64,000 bases of DNA from Ctena decussata (GCA_963989385.1 OZ022499.1:54549757-54613756), one strand, 5' to 3'; positions 11,452 through 22,390 are shown, counted from the first letter of the stretch. Notes: generated by a model not told the origin, from the sequence alone. Translations and numbers: made by a program.

Positions 11452-13236
11452 ATAAGGGTACAGTCCACTAAATATTCATGAGGACTTGTCCCGCCTATTT
11501 CGGGGAGAGCATTAGGTTTACATTGTAAGAGAGATGACGTCATCTGTCAATCATGCATGTTAGATTTCTTGCAGTATACAAAAAGACCAACAAATGATAG
11601 TTACAAAAAGGCATATTTAATTGAGAAATATTTTACCGGAAGGAGACGGGGTTGATTTTGGCAACTGATCCCCTAGGAAAAAAGTATGCTCTTTTTGGGG
11701 CTACGAATCGGTGGTTGCCATACTCAGCCTAGCTTAGCGGCTCGCTGAGATGGGAAGGCAGTGGATGTTTTCATCTCAAACTGATAGGCTAGGATGACAC
11801 TTTAAAGCAAGACAGGTTTGGAAAACTTTGTATGTACAGTTTTGTAATAAAATGACCAGATGTTAACAATGTCGTCTATGGAAAATCAATGGTGGAATGC
11901 AACCTAAAGCGCATTAAGTCAGATTGACCTTGGCCTTGTTTCTTGCGATCGGTTTCACTTTAGATGCATATCTAGAGATATGTGTCCCTTTGGCCATTAA
12001 AAGTACATTCTTCTGTGTGTTATCCATAGTGAGATTGTTGTTGTAATTGATGATTTGATGCTATAGGCCTAGGATCATCAGCAAAAATGAAAATAATTTT
12101 TTTCCATGTAGAATCCAGGGGTGGGGGTGGGGGGAATGCTACTATATTATTGTACTATAAGTTTTGATGGTAAATTATTTCACATTAGTCCAATTTCACA
12201 TTACGCGGTCAGAGAAAAAGCATCTGGAACACCTGGAAACATTTAAAAGCCAATAAAAGCATGATATATGCGATTCTGCGAAATACAGAAAGTGTCGCTT
12301 TTCGGAGACTTTTGCATGTAAATAAGTATTTTTTGAGGAAAATATAATTTTAACCAAACATTTACCTTAAATTCATATCAACCTTGTTTCTCTGCTTCTT
12401 TTGGTGTGCAGATTTGGACTATTAAACCAGTTTTACTGCATTTATGTCTTAAACAGCCTCCAAATACCAAGATTTTAACCAAATTGAGGGGGAATATATA
12501 GAAAATTGCCAATAAATGCTTATGTATAACAGATTCAACCACATTTTCTTGTTTTTATTATTAAAGGTAGGTTCCTGGGCTAGCGATGTCAATTATGTCC
12601 ACAAAATAATTTTATCTTTTTCTGAGCAGTATTGAATTCTCTTATTTTTCTGAATTTGTTGCTACCGAGAAACTCGTCGATGTTGAAGAAAATAGTTGTT
12701 TTCCCTTTTGGTTTATTTTCTTTCATTGGAATTCCAGTTCTAAAAATAACTATGTTTATTATGTTTATAAGTGCGCGATTTCTGATGCCATTCTCCAAAG
12801 GTCAATTGTCCCTTGACGTGAGCTCTCCTAGAGGTCCTGGCAGGGCGGATGGGTTAAAACTATCCCAAAATGCAATGCAGCATGACATCAGCTGCGTTAT
12901 CTATTTTTGGCGCGAACTAAAAATAGCGCTAACTGGTGTGCGAAGCAGAGTTAGGAAATCCCTTGCAAAACAACTTTTCTAATATTTTTTTTATTTACAC
13001 TTTTTAGTGAAACTTATTAATTCCCTTTTATAAGTGCTTTCCAACAACTTGGATAAAAGTTCATCAATATTATGATGCAATCCAAAGTACAGGAACCTAC
13101 CTTTAAGAGAAGTATTAAGGCTCCTATGAAAAGATAAATGTTTCCATATATATAAAAGAATAGCAACAAAATCATTATTAATTTTCATTAATCCTTAAAA
13201 TCATCAGTTTCTGTCATTTCGCTACAGAAACCTCAG
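11452..13236. repeat. ~1.4-kb repeat, copy A (with insertion)
   Basis: It begins AGGGTACAGTCCACTAAATA and ends CTACAGAAACCTCAG. It is nearly identical to copy B (13373-14620), apart from the 538-bp element inserted at 12565-13102. Internal landmarks are ACTGATCCCCTAGG, GAATCGGTGGTTGCC and a G-rich tract near 12120. It has no coding potential. The A and B copies are in direct orientation, separated by ~137 bp. Confidence 0.85.
12565..13102. mobile_element. 538-bp TTAA-flanked MITE (piggyBac-type), with visible empty site
   Basis: The ends are AGGTAGGTTCCTG and its reverse complement CAGGAACCTACCT. TTAA flanks both sides (12561-12564 and 13103-13106). The sister repeat copy at about 14487 has the same flanking sequence with a single TTAA and no element. 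That gives target, boundaries and duplication directly from the window. The internal open frames show no transposase similarity, so it is non-autonomous. Confidence 0.9.
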
Positions 13237-13372
13237 TCGACATAGTGAAACTGTCCTAAATGGTATATTTCTTTATGGATTCATTTGAAACTTGGAGATC
13301 ACAATGAAAATGTATCAAACTAACATTCAAACTGTTCAGTTTACGGCATATTGCAAAAAGTTAGTTTGGTTT

Positions 13373-14620
13373 TTAAAGGGTACAGTCCACTAAATATTCA
13401 TGAGGACTTGCCCCGCCTATTTCGGGGAGAGCATTAGGTTTACATTGTAAGAGAGATGACGTTCTCTGTCAATCATGCGTGTTAGATTTCTTGCAGTATA
13501 CAAAAAAAACAAATGATAGTTACAATAAGGCATATTTAATTGAGAAATATTTTACCGGAAGGAGATGGGGTTGATTTTGGTAACCGATCCCCTAGGAAAA
13601 AAGTATGCTCTTTTGGGGGCTACGAATCGGTGGTTGCCATACTCAGCCTAGCTTAACGACTCTCTGAGATGGGAAGGCATCGGATGTTTTCATCTCAAAT
13701 TGATAGGCTAGGATGACACTTTAAAGCAAGACAGGTTTGGAAAACTTTGTATGTACAGTTTTGTAATAAAATGACCAGATGTTAACATTGTCGTCTATGG
13801 AAAATTAATGGTGGAATGCAACCTAAAGCGCATTAAGTCAGATCGACCTTGGCCTTGTTTCTTACTTTCGGTTTCACTTTAGATGCATATCTAGAGATAT
13901 GTGTCCCTTTGACCATTAAAAGTACATTCTTCTGTGTGTTATCCATAGTGAGATTGTTGTTGTAATTGATGATTTGATGCTTTAGGCCTAGGATCATCAG
14001 CAAAAATGAAAATAATTTTTTCCATGTAGAATCCAGGGGTGGGGGTGGGAGGGGGGGGGAATGCTACTATATTATTGTACTATAAGTTTTGATGGTAAAT
14101 TATTTCACATTAGTCCAATTTCACATTACGCGGTCAGAGAAAAAGCATCTGGAACACCTGGAAACATTTAAAAGCCAATAAAAGCACGATATATGCGATT
14201 CTGCGAAATACAGAAAGTGTCGCTTTTCGGAGACTTTTGCATGTAAATAAGTATTTTTTGAGGAAAATATAATTTTAACCAAACATTTACCTTAAATTCA
14301 TATCAACCTTGTTTCTCTGCTTCTTTTGGTGTGCAGATTTGGACTATTAAACCAGTTTTACTGCATTTATGTCTTAAACAGCCTCCAAATACCAAGATTT
14401 TAACCAAATTGAGGGGGGTATATATAGAAAATTGCCAATAAATGCTTATGTATAACAGATTCAACCACATTTTCTTGTTTTTATTATTAAGAGAAGTATT
14501 AAGGCTCCTATGAAAAGATAAATGTTTCCATAGATATAAAAGAATAGCAACAAAATCATTATTAATTTTCATTAATCCTTAAAATAATCAGTTTCTGTCA
14601 TTTCGCTACAGAAACCTCAG
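13373..14620. repeat. ~1.4-kb repeat, copy B
   Basis: Direct copy of 11452-13236 lacking the 538-bp insertion. It includes a slightly longer G tract (near 14038-14060). It stops at GAAACCTCAG, where the LTR retroelement begins. Confidence 0.85.
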
Positions 14621-14621
14621 C

Positions 14622-14794
14622 CCTTCTGTTCCTTCTGTCACTAACCTGCAAGCTGTTTCTAACGTCATCTGACGTTAGCGTCATTAATTGTGACGTCAAC
14701 ATTAAGCATCATAATAATACATAAGAACAGGCATGCACACACCAAACATAACCAAAGTATGAACAATATAGACATTCGTGGACATTCCACGACA
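14622..14794 (-). repeat. 3' LTR, truncated
   Basis: Near-identical direct copy of 17093-17265 (a few substitutions such as AACATTAAGC versus AACGTTAAGC). It begins TGTCGTGGAATGTCC right after the polypurine run and breaks off at 14622 into the end of repeat copy B, so roughly the last 325 bp present in the 5' LTR are missing. Confidence 0.75.
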
Positions 14795-14801
14795 CTCCCC
14801 C
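14795..14801 (-). other. Polypurine tract
   Basis: Minus-strand GGGGGAG sits immediately before the TGTCGTGG start of the 3' LTR, the expected position for plus-strand DNA priming in an LTR element. Confidence 0.6.
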
Positions 14802-15024
14802 AGATGCAAAAATGTAATGACCCTTATTGGTATGTCTTATACACCAAAGTTGAATTGCAATAAATTTCAGTGGCCAAAAGAGTTTCCAGATCGTTAGTTT
14901 ACCACCCTTTCCCACTCCATTTAGAAAAGATAGTTAATACTTTAAGATAAAGTTTCTGCTTAAAAATAATCTATGTTTTCATATTTCTTAAACTTAATGA
15001 GCTTAAATGAGGCATTTTGAGACC

Positions 15025-16734
15025 TTAATGTCCTATAAAGAACCACTCAAGAGCTACAAATCTATTTTTCAGCTTTAACCTCGATGACTGCTGTTTTAGT
15101 TCTTGCGTCTTAGCAACTTTATGAGAGAGGTCCGAGTTTTGACTTTGTAGAAATTGTAACCAAATCAGATTGCTCTTTAACTCTTCTGACAGACACTGAA
15201 ATTTCGCTTCAGTGTTAGAATTTTCTGACCCCAGATCAGCAGTCGTCATGCTGAGTTGTAGTTTATCAGATTCTCCCAGCCGATCTTGATCTGTCTCTTC
15301 AGTAAAACCTGTGATGCTATCACACAGATTAGACACTTCAGGTTTGAGAGCTTGTTCTTGATTGAGGTCCCTAGTCAAGTTGTTTATTTCATGTCTCAGA
15401 GTTTCTACTAGCTCCTTTAGTCGATTTATTTCTCCCTGTTGCATTTTCATACTATCAGTATAATGGACAACGTTCTGTTGAATCTTAACCTGCTTTTCCT
15501 CTATCTTGTAAATCTTCTTTTTCAAATTTGACTTTTCAGCCGTAGATTCCGACAGCCCATTCTTGACCTGGTCCAATATTTGTTGAGTCTTTGGATTTTG
15601 TGATCCCATTTCTCTTGAATGTTGCTGCTGACCCAGTGCTTTTGCAAAATACGATTTCGGCTGGTTTCCAGGACTGTAATGTCTGGTTACATCAGTTTTC
15701 TCATTCTTGTCACTCGTGACAGGGCTATGCGTTATGGCTTGTTTCATGTCATCTCTGAGTTCTTGATCTGATTCTTGTTGTACTGATGCAAATTTCTGTT
15801 GGCATAGACTTCTATGATGGTGGTTTGTTCTACCACAATGGAAACATGTGTTTGTATCCAAGCACTGATAGGCTTTATGACCTCGTCTAAGGCATCTAAA
15901 ACAGCTTTGTTTAATCACTGCCTTTCTTTCCTCCACAGTAGAAAATGTTTTGCACTCATCAGTCCAGTGATTGGTCCAGTGATTGCCTTTACAATATCGG
16001 CAATGTGCAAAATGTTTCCATTGGATATTCCCTTTCAGATGTAGTGTGTTCCCTTCAACAAGGGTCTTGGTTGTTTTTGAACATGACAACTGATCAGCCC
16101 TTTCTCTGGCACATATATACTCGTTAAATAATTCACTTAATCTGTTGACTGTCCATTTGTTTTTCATTCCTTTCTGCAATTCCAAATGCACTAGAATGTC
16201 CTTAGGAATTTTAGCTGCTATGATTGAAATATAAATGTCATGTGATATATTTTATTTTAATGCCTCCAAAGACCGTAAATGGTTTTCTATCTTATCATTC
16301 ATAAAGCGTAGTCCATCTGTATTGTTCTTAACAAGTGTCAAATTAATAAGCGCCATATTGTGATAATGACTAAGAAGTTGTGTATCTTCATACCGCTGCT
16401 TTAGTAATGTCTTAGCAACCCTATAGTTATCATTTGTCACAGAAATTCCTGAAATGACATCCTTTGCTTCTCCTGTAAGCTTTCCTTTAAGGTAATGAAA
16501 CTTTTCTATATCTGATGAATGTAGATTCTCGTCAATGGCAACTTTGAAAAGGTCCCAAAATTCATTCCACTGCAGTCTGTTTCCATTATAATAAGGTATT
16601 TCAAGTGGTGCTAACTGAACCGAATGTTGTCTTTCATAATTTTGCTTAAGTTGCTCCTGTTGAGCAATCAAAAGTTCCATTTGCCTTTCAATATCAACAA
16701 GTTTGCTTACATTTACTGCATCTTGGTCCCTCAT
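15025..16734 (-). pseudogene. gag: BEL/Pao-type gag with C-terminal coiled coil, one in-frame stop
   Basis: The frame starts with MRDQDAVNVSK at 16734, 11 bp after the primer-binding-like site. Residues ~45-160 match the BEL/Pao gag domain (DUF1759 type): IPYYNGNRLQWNEFWDLF, then FHYLKGKLTGEAKDVISG and RVAKTLLKQRYE. A TAA at 16254-16252 interrupts the frame, which then stays in phase for ~408 more codons, so this is a single nonsense change or a readthrough site, not a frameshift. Downstream are three cysteine-rich knuckles (CRYC..NHWTDEC, CFRCLRRGHKAYQC, CFHCGRTNHHHRSLC), usual for nucleic-acid-binding BEL gag. After them, instead of the protease and reverse transcriptase of full elements, comes a ~200-residue Lys/Glu/Gln-rich stretch with coiled-coil character ending in a stop at 15025. 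Family assignment is firm; the role of the coiled coil is inference. Confidence 0.85.
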
Positions 16735-16744
16735 GTTCGTAATT

Positions 16745-16762
16745 TCCCGGGTTCCGGCACCA
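16745..16762 (-). other. tRNA primer-binding-like site
   Basis: Minus-strand TGGTGCCGGAACCCGGGA lies 4 nt after the CA end of the 5' LTR. It begins with TGG, as expected for pairing with a tRNA 3' CCA. I did not assign the tRNA species. Confidence 0.6.
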
Positions 16763-16766
16763 AATA

Positions 16767-17265
16767 TGTGGCAAATATATGCAAAGAATCACAATTCCCA
16801 AATAACAACTGCAAAATATATTGTCAAATGCCACATAGAAAAGATAATCATATATCATATAACTCGCAATCACTGATATTTACATTGAAAATTCTGTATT
16901 ATTGTTGTTCTTGTAACACATAGCTGTCTAATCTTAATTTAAGTAACTTTCCTGATTAATCTTCATACAGTCTGTCTCTAAGTCAATGCCCCCGTGTTTC
17001 ATCATCTCCACTTCTAGTGATACAACCCATTCTCAGTTATTTATGATCCATTCATCTGTTTATCCTCCAAAATAGCCTAATTCCTCTTCCTTCCTTCTGT
17101 TCCTTCTGTTACTAACCTGCAAGCTGTTTCTAACGTCATCTGACGTTAGTGTCATTAATTGTGACGTCAACGTTAAGCATCATAATAATACATAAGAACA
17201 GGCATGCACACACCAAACATAAACAAAGTATGAACAATATAGACATTCGTGGACATTCCACGACA
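16767..17265 (-). repeat. 5' LTR, ~499 bp
   Basis: On the minus strand it begins TGTCGTGGAATG at 17265 and ends ...TTTGCCACA at 16767. Only its first 173 bp have a counterpart at the other end. The 3' boundary is inferred from the TG...CA rule and the adjacent primer-binding-like site. Confidence 0.6.
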
Positions 17266-17506
17266 ACTGATCCCCTAGGAAAAAAGTATGCTCTGTTTGG
17301 GGCTACGAATCGGTGGTTGCCATACTCAGCCTAGCTTAGCGGCTCGCTGAGATGGGAAGGCAGTGGATGTTTTCATCTCAAATTGATAGGCTAGGATGAC
17401 ACTTTAAAGCAAGACAGGTTTGGAAAACTTTGTATGTACAGTTTTGTAATAAAATGACCAGATGTTAACATTGTCGTCTATGGAAAATTAATGGTGGAAT
17501 GCAACC
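17266..17506. repeat. ~1.4-kb repeat, partial copy C
   Basis: It begins ACTGATCCCCTAGGAAAAAA (equivalent to ~11658 in copy A) and ends GGAATGCAACC (equivalent to ~11904). The phase does not continue from where copy B stops, so the LTR element does not sit in a simple insertion site; a deletion or rearrangement accompanied it. Confidence 0.8.
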
Positions 17507-18990
17507 ATAACGTCACCCGTAAACGACTGCAACGTCGCTTATAAATGACGTCAACGAATGGCGAAAATTTATACACACCTATGCTTGCGTATCAAGCGCT
17601 ACTTGAAAAACGAGCTCGGTAGTCAAGGACTTTCTTTACCTCATTTTAATCGTCCGATGCTGTGACATAAAATATCAGTTTTTGAAAAAAATCTATGTAG
17701 CGATAAACAAGCAGTGTAAGTCTAAGTTTTAAAATCTGAGTATTTTCATCGCTTTCCCATTGCCGTTTATGGAAACGGCCTCTAAATTTCACGTTTTTCA
17801 ATCTGATCTAGCGACTAAACGAACTCGGCGACCTATCTTTTTTTATTGCACAATTCGATGTAACACATGAAAATGCAGTCCTGTGCAAAATTTAAAAAAA
17901 ATTCTATGTATGTGCCATTTACGTATTCTTGACCTTAAATAAGTTCGCGTGAGCTTTCAATGCAATCGATGTAAAATAAATAAAGTTTACAGCAGTCAGA
18001 AATTTACCTAGAATATTATATTTACCTGAGTCAAAGACATTTCTGAGCAGGTATGAATGAACCTTATAATATTATACACTTCAAAACTGCTAAAGTTTCA
18101 GCAGTATGCTTTCAATAAATAAGTTTGAAAAAATAGATACTTTGAAAGAAAAACCAAATTAACAACAACAACAAACCAAACGTCACGTAACGTTGCTGGC
18201 GCTCTCTGTCCTCGGATTGGGACCAGCTCTTTTCAGAATTAATTTGGAATGGGCATAATAATTCCAAATGACCACAACTTCTAAACTGTACTAGTGTAAG
18301 GTTCGCGGGAGATATAGCACTGGGCATCAAAGAAAATGAAGAATCAGAGACACTGAAAATATGCTCTTCTTGAGGCCAACGAAGTAGAAGCATGATACCA
18401 AAAAACTCCATATGTTTTGTCAGAATTTAGTTGTAATATAAACCCTTTATCAGTTAAATCAAAGATGTAAACAACATTTTCAGTTTACTACATGTAGTTG
18501 TCTCTTTATGTGCATTTAATTTGGACGTCTCATTGGGTGGCGGCAGAACAATCAATATTTATTTTGCCTGCGCAACGCGAAGTCAAAAAGTCACGTTTGC
18601 ATTATAAAATTTGTGGTTCTTTGGCATTCACTGCGTTAAATTATAGGCTTGCGCATGAGACAACTAATCAGATTATCTGTTTGTCGCACAAGTGCTTTTA
18701 CCTCGCGCTGGTCGCTGTTCTAGCTGCGCGACATAACATATGACTGTTTTGTTGTTGTTTACACATCCAACTATTTTATATATGTGCGTACAACAATGAT
18801 TAGAGCCTTTCATTGTTGTTACTAAGATGCTAATCTGAATTTTTTCCTGTTCGAGCAGCTTTTCATGGCGACACATGTACCAAGTTTATGGAGTCATCTC
18901 ATTGCTCATCAGAGAAAGCCAACAGTACATTCATTCCGCACGTCATGAATAACAGCACTTCAGACGTAATAAGATGTTGATAAGTAAATC
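17507..18990. other. Unassigned sequence
   Basis: From 17507 to 17560 there are several TGACGTCA-like words (ATAACGTCAC, AATGACGTCAACG). The rest is AT-rich with no convincing gene, RNA or repeat. Short open frames (for example 18112-18411 minus) have no recognisable features. Confidence 0.3.
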
Positions 18991-18994
18991 CCGT

Positions 18995-19095
18995 CTCATC
19001 AATGTGTGACGATTTTATGAGCCTAAAAGATAAATCCTGGATCAAAAAGGAATACATGTAGATCAATGACATAATACCCATATATATGTCAGGAT
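18995..19095. repeat. Short dispersed repeat, copy 1
   Basis: TGACGATTTTATGAGCC..., AATCCTGGATCAAAA and GTAGATCAATGACATAATAC match 21826-21912 in the same order. Family unknown. Confidence 0.6.
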
Positions 19096-19539
19096 ATTTT
19101 CAGCCGTCCTGACATTTACTGTCTTTATAGGTTCAGAAAGGCAATGTGACTGCAGAATTTGAATAAAGATTCTGAATATTTCTAAAAGCAAATGTTTGCA
19201 AATTTTAAAAATTTAACACATTCTACGTCCAGTCTTGATGATAATAGTAATAGCCACATATCCGAGGAAATTTCGTCGTCTTACTTGTGCATTAAGATAC
19301 AGTTTCAAAGATATACATAAAGGTTATTTGCTAAACCAATAAAACACCATGTGTGACCAGAAAAGGAATTCAGAGAAAACAAATTTTCTGATAGTTATGA
19401 AATCTTCACGGGAAATAGATTTAAACAAGTCACCGACTTACTTCTGTTTCCTATTCAAATAACTATAAACATTTGTGTATGCATATTCTCTATGTAAATT
19501 CTAAATGTATCAGCATGTTTTGACTCAAATATTTTTCTC

Positions 19540-20010
19540 GGCGCAGCCGAGTATAATTTCACTTTTGCTCCACATTTCACAAGATTTCATTGGTCAAATA
19601 ATGTTTTGTTGTTGTTGTTTTTTCACAAGATCATTTCATTGGTCAGGTAACGTATATGTCAAAATTTAGCCAATAATATCAAACGTCAATTCATATTATG
19701 TAATCTTCGTTTTTCCCGTTGTACTGCACAGATGATACATGATGGTGGTAACTGTTTTGGAATCAGGCCAATCTCAAGATTGACCGCGGTCCATTTTGAA
19801 TTTCCCAATTGGACAGCCCAATTTTGAGATAGGTCATTGTGGCTACCCAGCGTCAAAATCACGGTTGCGGGCGCCTACCGACATAGTTCACTTGAGTCAT
19901 ATTCTTGAAAGTTATTGTCAGCTCTTCACCTAGAGACATATTACAAAACACATTTCCATTTAATCAGCGCCGATTATCTTTTTTTTAAAGATTTTCCTTG
20001 TTTATACGTA
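19540..20010. repeat. Dispersed repeat shared with 52255-52835
   Basis: Shared blocks in order: CACAAGATTTCATTGGTCAA, GTCAAAATTTAGCCAATAAT, AATTGGACAGCCCAATTTTG, GAGATAGGTCATTGT, GAGACATATTACAAAACACA and GATTATCTTTTTTT. The two copies differ by several indels (the second is ~110 bp longer). No coding potential; ends not defined. Confidence 0.75.
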
Positions 20011-20218
20011 ACTCAAACAAATGGTTTAAAATATTTTGATCTGGGTCCGGTTGCGACACGGCTTAACCTAAAATTTCATAAGTTCCATGCTGACTGTAAA
20101 GAACTTACGACAGTTCAGGGTAATGGGCACCAGGAGTATGCATATCATATCACTCTGGTCCAGACAGCGTCAACTGGACCTGTAAATTGTCATGAAGAAA
20201 ATTTATTCAAGACGCCAA

Positions 20219-20420
20219 AGGGGTCGAGTCTGGTAACTTCGGACAGCGGGTAAATTCGGACACACCATGCAAACAGTAAAAAATCCAGATGAGACGGCTC
20301 ACCAGGATTTTCACTGTTTTCCCGGTTAATTTCGTTTTAATTCCAAACGACTGACATATAAAGGAAACAAAATCTCTGTCCGAATTTACCTGCTGTTCGA
20401 GTTTACCTGACTTGACCCTA
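20219..20420. mobile_element. MITE, GGGTCGAGTC...GGTAACTTCGGACAG ends
   Basis: The left end GGTAACTTCGGACAGCGGGT pairs with the right-end ATTTACCTGCTGTTCGAGTT and TACCTGACTTGACCC. Second copy at 47623-47845. The central hairpin (20269-20322) is a shortened form of the 67-bp cassette seen in three MITE families. Confidence 0.8.
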
Positions 20421-20934
20421 ATACTCAGCAGCTACAATAAATGTTACTTTGCTCACCTTATCAAACTGGCGTGGGTAGTGCCTGTTAGGCTTGAGCTGTT
20501 TGTCAGTGAAAATAAATATTTCTTAAGACTGGAATGGCTGAGAAATGTTTGATTAATTGTTCAGCTCTTAAACTTGATCACTTTTTTGTTGAAGAGGTGA
20601 CAATTTTAGAAATAGTAGGAGTAAATACTCTGAGATAAACGGGAAAGCATTGGGTGACTTAACTGTACGGAACAAGTAATTAAATTCTGACAAATAGCAC
20701 AATGCATTCTATGCAATGCAGCAGGGACGAAACAAAAATATCGATGTATCGCTTTTTGCTTGACTGTCTTTGTATGGGCCGAACGGAATTATTTTACATC
20801 TTTAAGCTAATTAATTTTCGTTTAAAAAAACTTTTTTCTATAGCCATTTCTTGTCAATTCTGTCATGATGGTTCAGCATGTTTAATGGGTAAACTTCTAG
20901 GTTTGCATCTAAAAAAGGACAAAAATGTCATTCT

Positions 20935-21158
20935 GGGCCGGTTGTTCAAAGCATCGTTAACCTAACCAGCTCGTTAAGAGGTCAGCTCGTTAAGTGTTCT
21001 ACTACTTCATAACCAAATACGCGGATATTTTTTGTTGAAAAAAATGTGAGCTTCTTACATTTTTTCAACAAAAAATATTGGCATATTTGAAATATTATCA
21101 TTTGAAATTTTAACGTCTCGTTAACTAACGACGTCGTTAGTTTTGAACAACTGGGCCC
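20935..21158. mobile_element. MITE with GGGCC(C)...GTTGTTCAAA ends
   Basis: Left GGGCCGGTTGTTCAAAGC and right TTTTGAACAACTGGGCCC are inverted. There is an internal inverted pair around AAATATTTTTTGTTGAAAAA, and CGTTAAC words repeat within the arms. Minus-strand open frames over it are chance. Confidence 0.8.
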
Positions 21159-21484
21159 TGATGAATAAATCACACGAAATCAAGAACTAAATCTCCAGCC
21201 AGGCTGACGTTGCGCGCACAAACAGCGTCTTGTCAGCGCAAATATGTAATGTCATCGGTACAAATGCACACTTTAATGTCAAGAGAGTCTTTGACAACCA
21301 TCATACTTATAAAATCATAGTATCTGTGCCTAGAATAATTTATTTTTGTTTCAGTGAAAATATAAATGATATCACTCACTTGTGAGCTGAGACGATATCG
21401 GTTCATTTGTAAAAAAAAAATACTACCTTTACTCGTTGATGATACATGTTTGCAATGATTTCTCTGCGATTTTCACTCAAACAT

Positions 21485-21716
21485 ATGACCCGCTTCATGA
21501 CAAAACCACCAAAGTGTCATGTGAGCCACGCGAAGACTCAGATCAGCTTGGGCATCCACACAGTCTGATCAGTCCTTGCTGTGCTGTTAAAGGATAGTGT
21601 AAGGTCTAAGTACCTAAATGCGGACAGCGAAAACTCTTACTGGAATGGGCGGATGCCCAGACTGAGCTGAGTCTTTGCGTGACGCATGCCATTTTGCATG
21701 ATTTGTCATGTCGCTG
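21485..21716. mobile_element. GAGCC-MITE, diverged copy
   Basis: It has CATGACAAAACCACCAAAGT on the left, CAGATCAGCTTGGGCATCC and GGGCGGATGCCCAGACTGA in the middle, and ATTTGTCATGTCGCTG on the right. Outer bases are eroded. Confidence 0.7.
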
Positions 21717-21825
21717 TTTAGTTATAACGTCAAAAGTACATCAGTCCAGACTTTCATGTACAGGAGCTGATCAACCCTAGTTAGGTGATGATTTGTATAT
21801 CCATTTTGTCAAATTGAGCAGAATG

Positions 21826-21912
21826 TGACGGGTTTATGAGCTGAAAGGCTAAACCATGGATCAAAATGAAATACAGTGTAGATCAATAACATAATACTCA
21901 TAAGACGTCACA
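21826..21912. repeat. Short dispersed repeat, copy 2
   Basis: Partner of 18995-19095 (GTGACGGGTTTATGAGC..., CCATGGATCAAAA, GTAGATCAATAACATAATAC). Confidence 0.6.
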
Positions 21913-22098
21913 AAAATTATTCTCAACACGACATGACAGTATTGCTGAAGATTCAAAAAGGTAAAGGTTTCATACTGCATTTCGGTTGCTGGCCTTTGGC
22001 AGGTTTTGCAACTTCTGTTTGCTTGCCTAGCATTGATAATGTCCGTACCGACACAACGCAAAGATACTAGCCTTAAAAAGTGCAGAGTAAAGGTTATA

Positions 22099-22170
22099 AG
22101 TATCTTTCATGGGTTTGTGGTGCGGATAGGAAAACCCGTGACAAGGGTCACGGTTCAGCATGACGAACAT
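22099..22170. mobile_element. Half copy of the GTATCTATCATGGG palindrome
   Basis: AGTATCTTTCATGGGTTTGT, GGATAGGAAAACCCGTGAC and GGGTCACGGTTCAGCATGAC match the left half of the perfect palindrome at 48381-48524. The right half is missing; a SINE-like segment follows directly. Confidence 0.65.
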
Positions 22171-22174
22171 GAGT

Positions 22175-22390
22175 GGGTGGTTGGGTGGTGCGATGGTGCT
22201 GGGTATATCTTCCTGTACCGGGGCGTCATACTAATTATAGTAGGGCAAGGGCCTACTGTGCTTGCAGAAGGTGTGGGTGGGAATGGCTTGGACTTTTATC
22301 TCTCGTCTGTTGTTATTCTCTCTTTGGGAGACTGCCCGATATAGACTGAAATATTGTCTCAAAGGGCCGTTAAACCCAAAACAACCAACA
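22175..22390 (+). mobile_element. SINE 3' region, GGCCGTTAAACCC tail
   Basis: Shares GGTGCGATGGTGCTG, CCGGGGCGTC, CAAGGGCCTACTGTGCTTGC and GCCCGATATAGACTGAAA with 33287-33520, then CTCAAAGGGCCGTTAAACCC and an ACAACCAACA tail. The tRNA-like head is absent in this copy. Confidence 0.6.

Larger units (their letters stand above)
14622..17265 (-). mobile_element. Gag-only BEL/Pao-type LTR retroelement
   Basis: Read on the minus strand: 5' LTR at 17265-16767 (TG...CA), tRNA primer-binding-like site at 16762-16745, gag at 16734-15025, polypurine run GGGGGAG at 14801-14795, then a truncated 3' LTR at 14794-14622. There is no protease, reverse transcriptase, RNase H or integrase. About 230 bp lie between the gag stop and the polypurine run, so pol is absent, not just decayed in place. 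It would depend on an autonomous BEL/Pao relative. Confidence 0.8.
10024..17934. mobile_element. Candidate 7.9-kb region bounded by 19-bp inverted repeats and TTAA
   Basis: GGTCAAGAATACGTAAATG starts at 10024 directly after TTAA (10020-10023). Its reverse complement ends at 17934 directly before TTAA (17935-17938). TTAA target duplication is the hallmark of piggyBac-type elements. The inverted repeat does not extend further, and the interior is a patchwork of SINE pieces, a tandem ~1.4-kb repeat and an LTR element. It could be one large element with later insertions, or two separate solo ends. Confidence 0.4.

Noticed and set aside
12632..12982. 116-residue open frame on the plus strand
   Set aside because: It lies wholly inside the 538-bp TTAA MITE, is rich in hydrophobic and A/T codons, and has no domain signature. 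Considered chance.
15814..16127. Plus-strand open frames over the gag
   Set aside because: Shadows of the minus-strand gag reading frame.
20982..21173. Open frame containing GPSCSKLTTSLVNETLK
   Set aside because: It is the translation of the GGGCC MITE arms at 20935-21158, not a gene.
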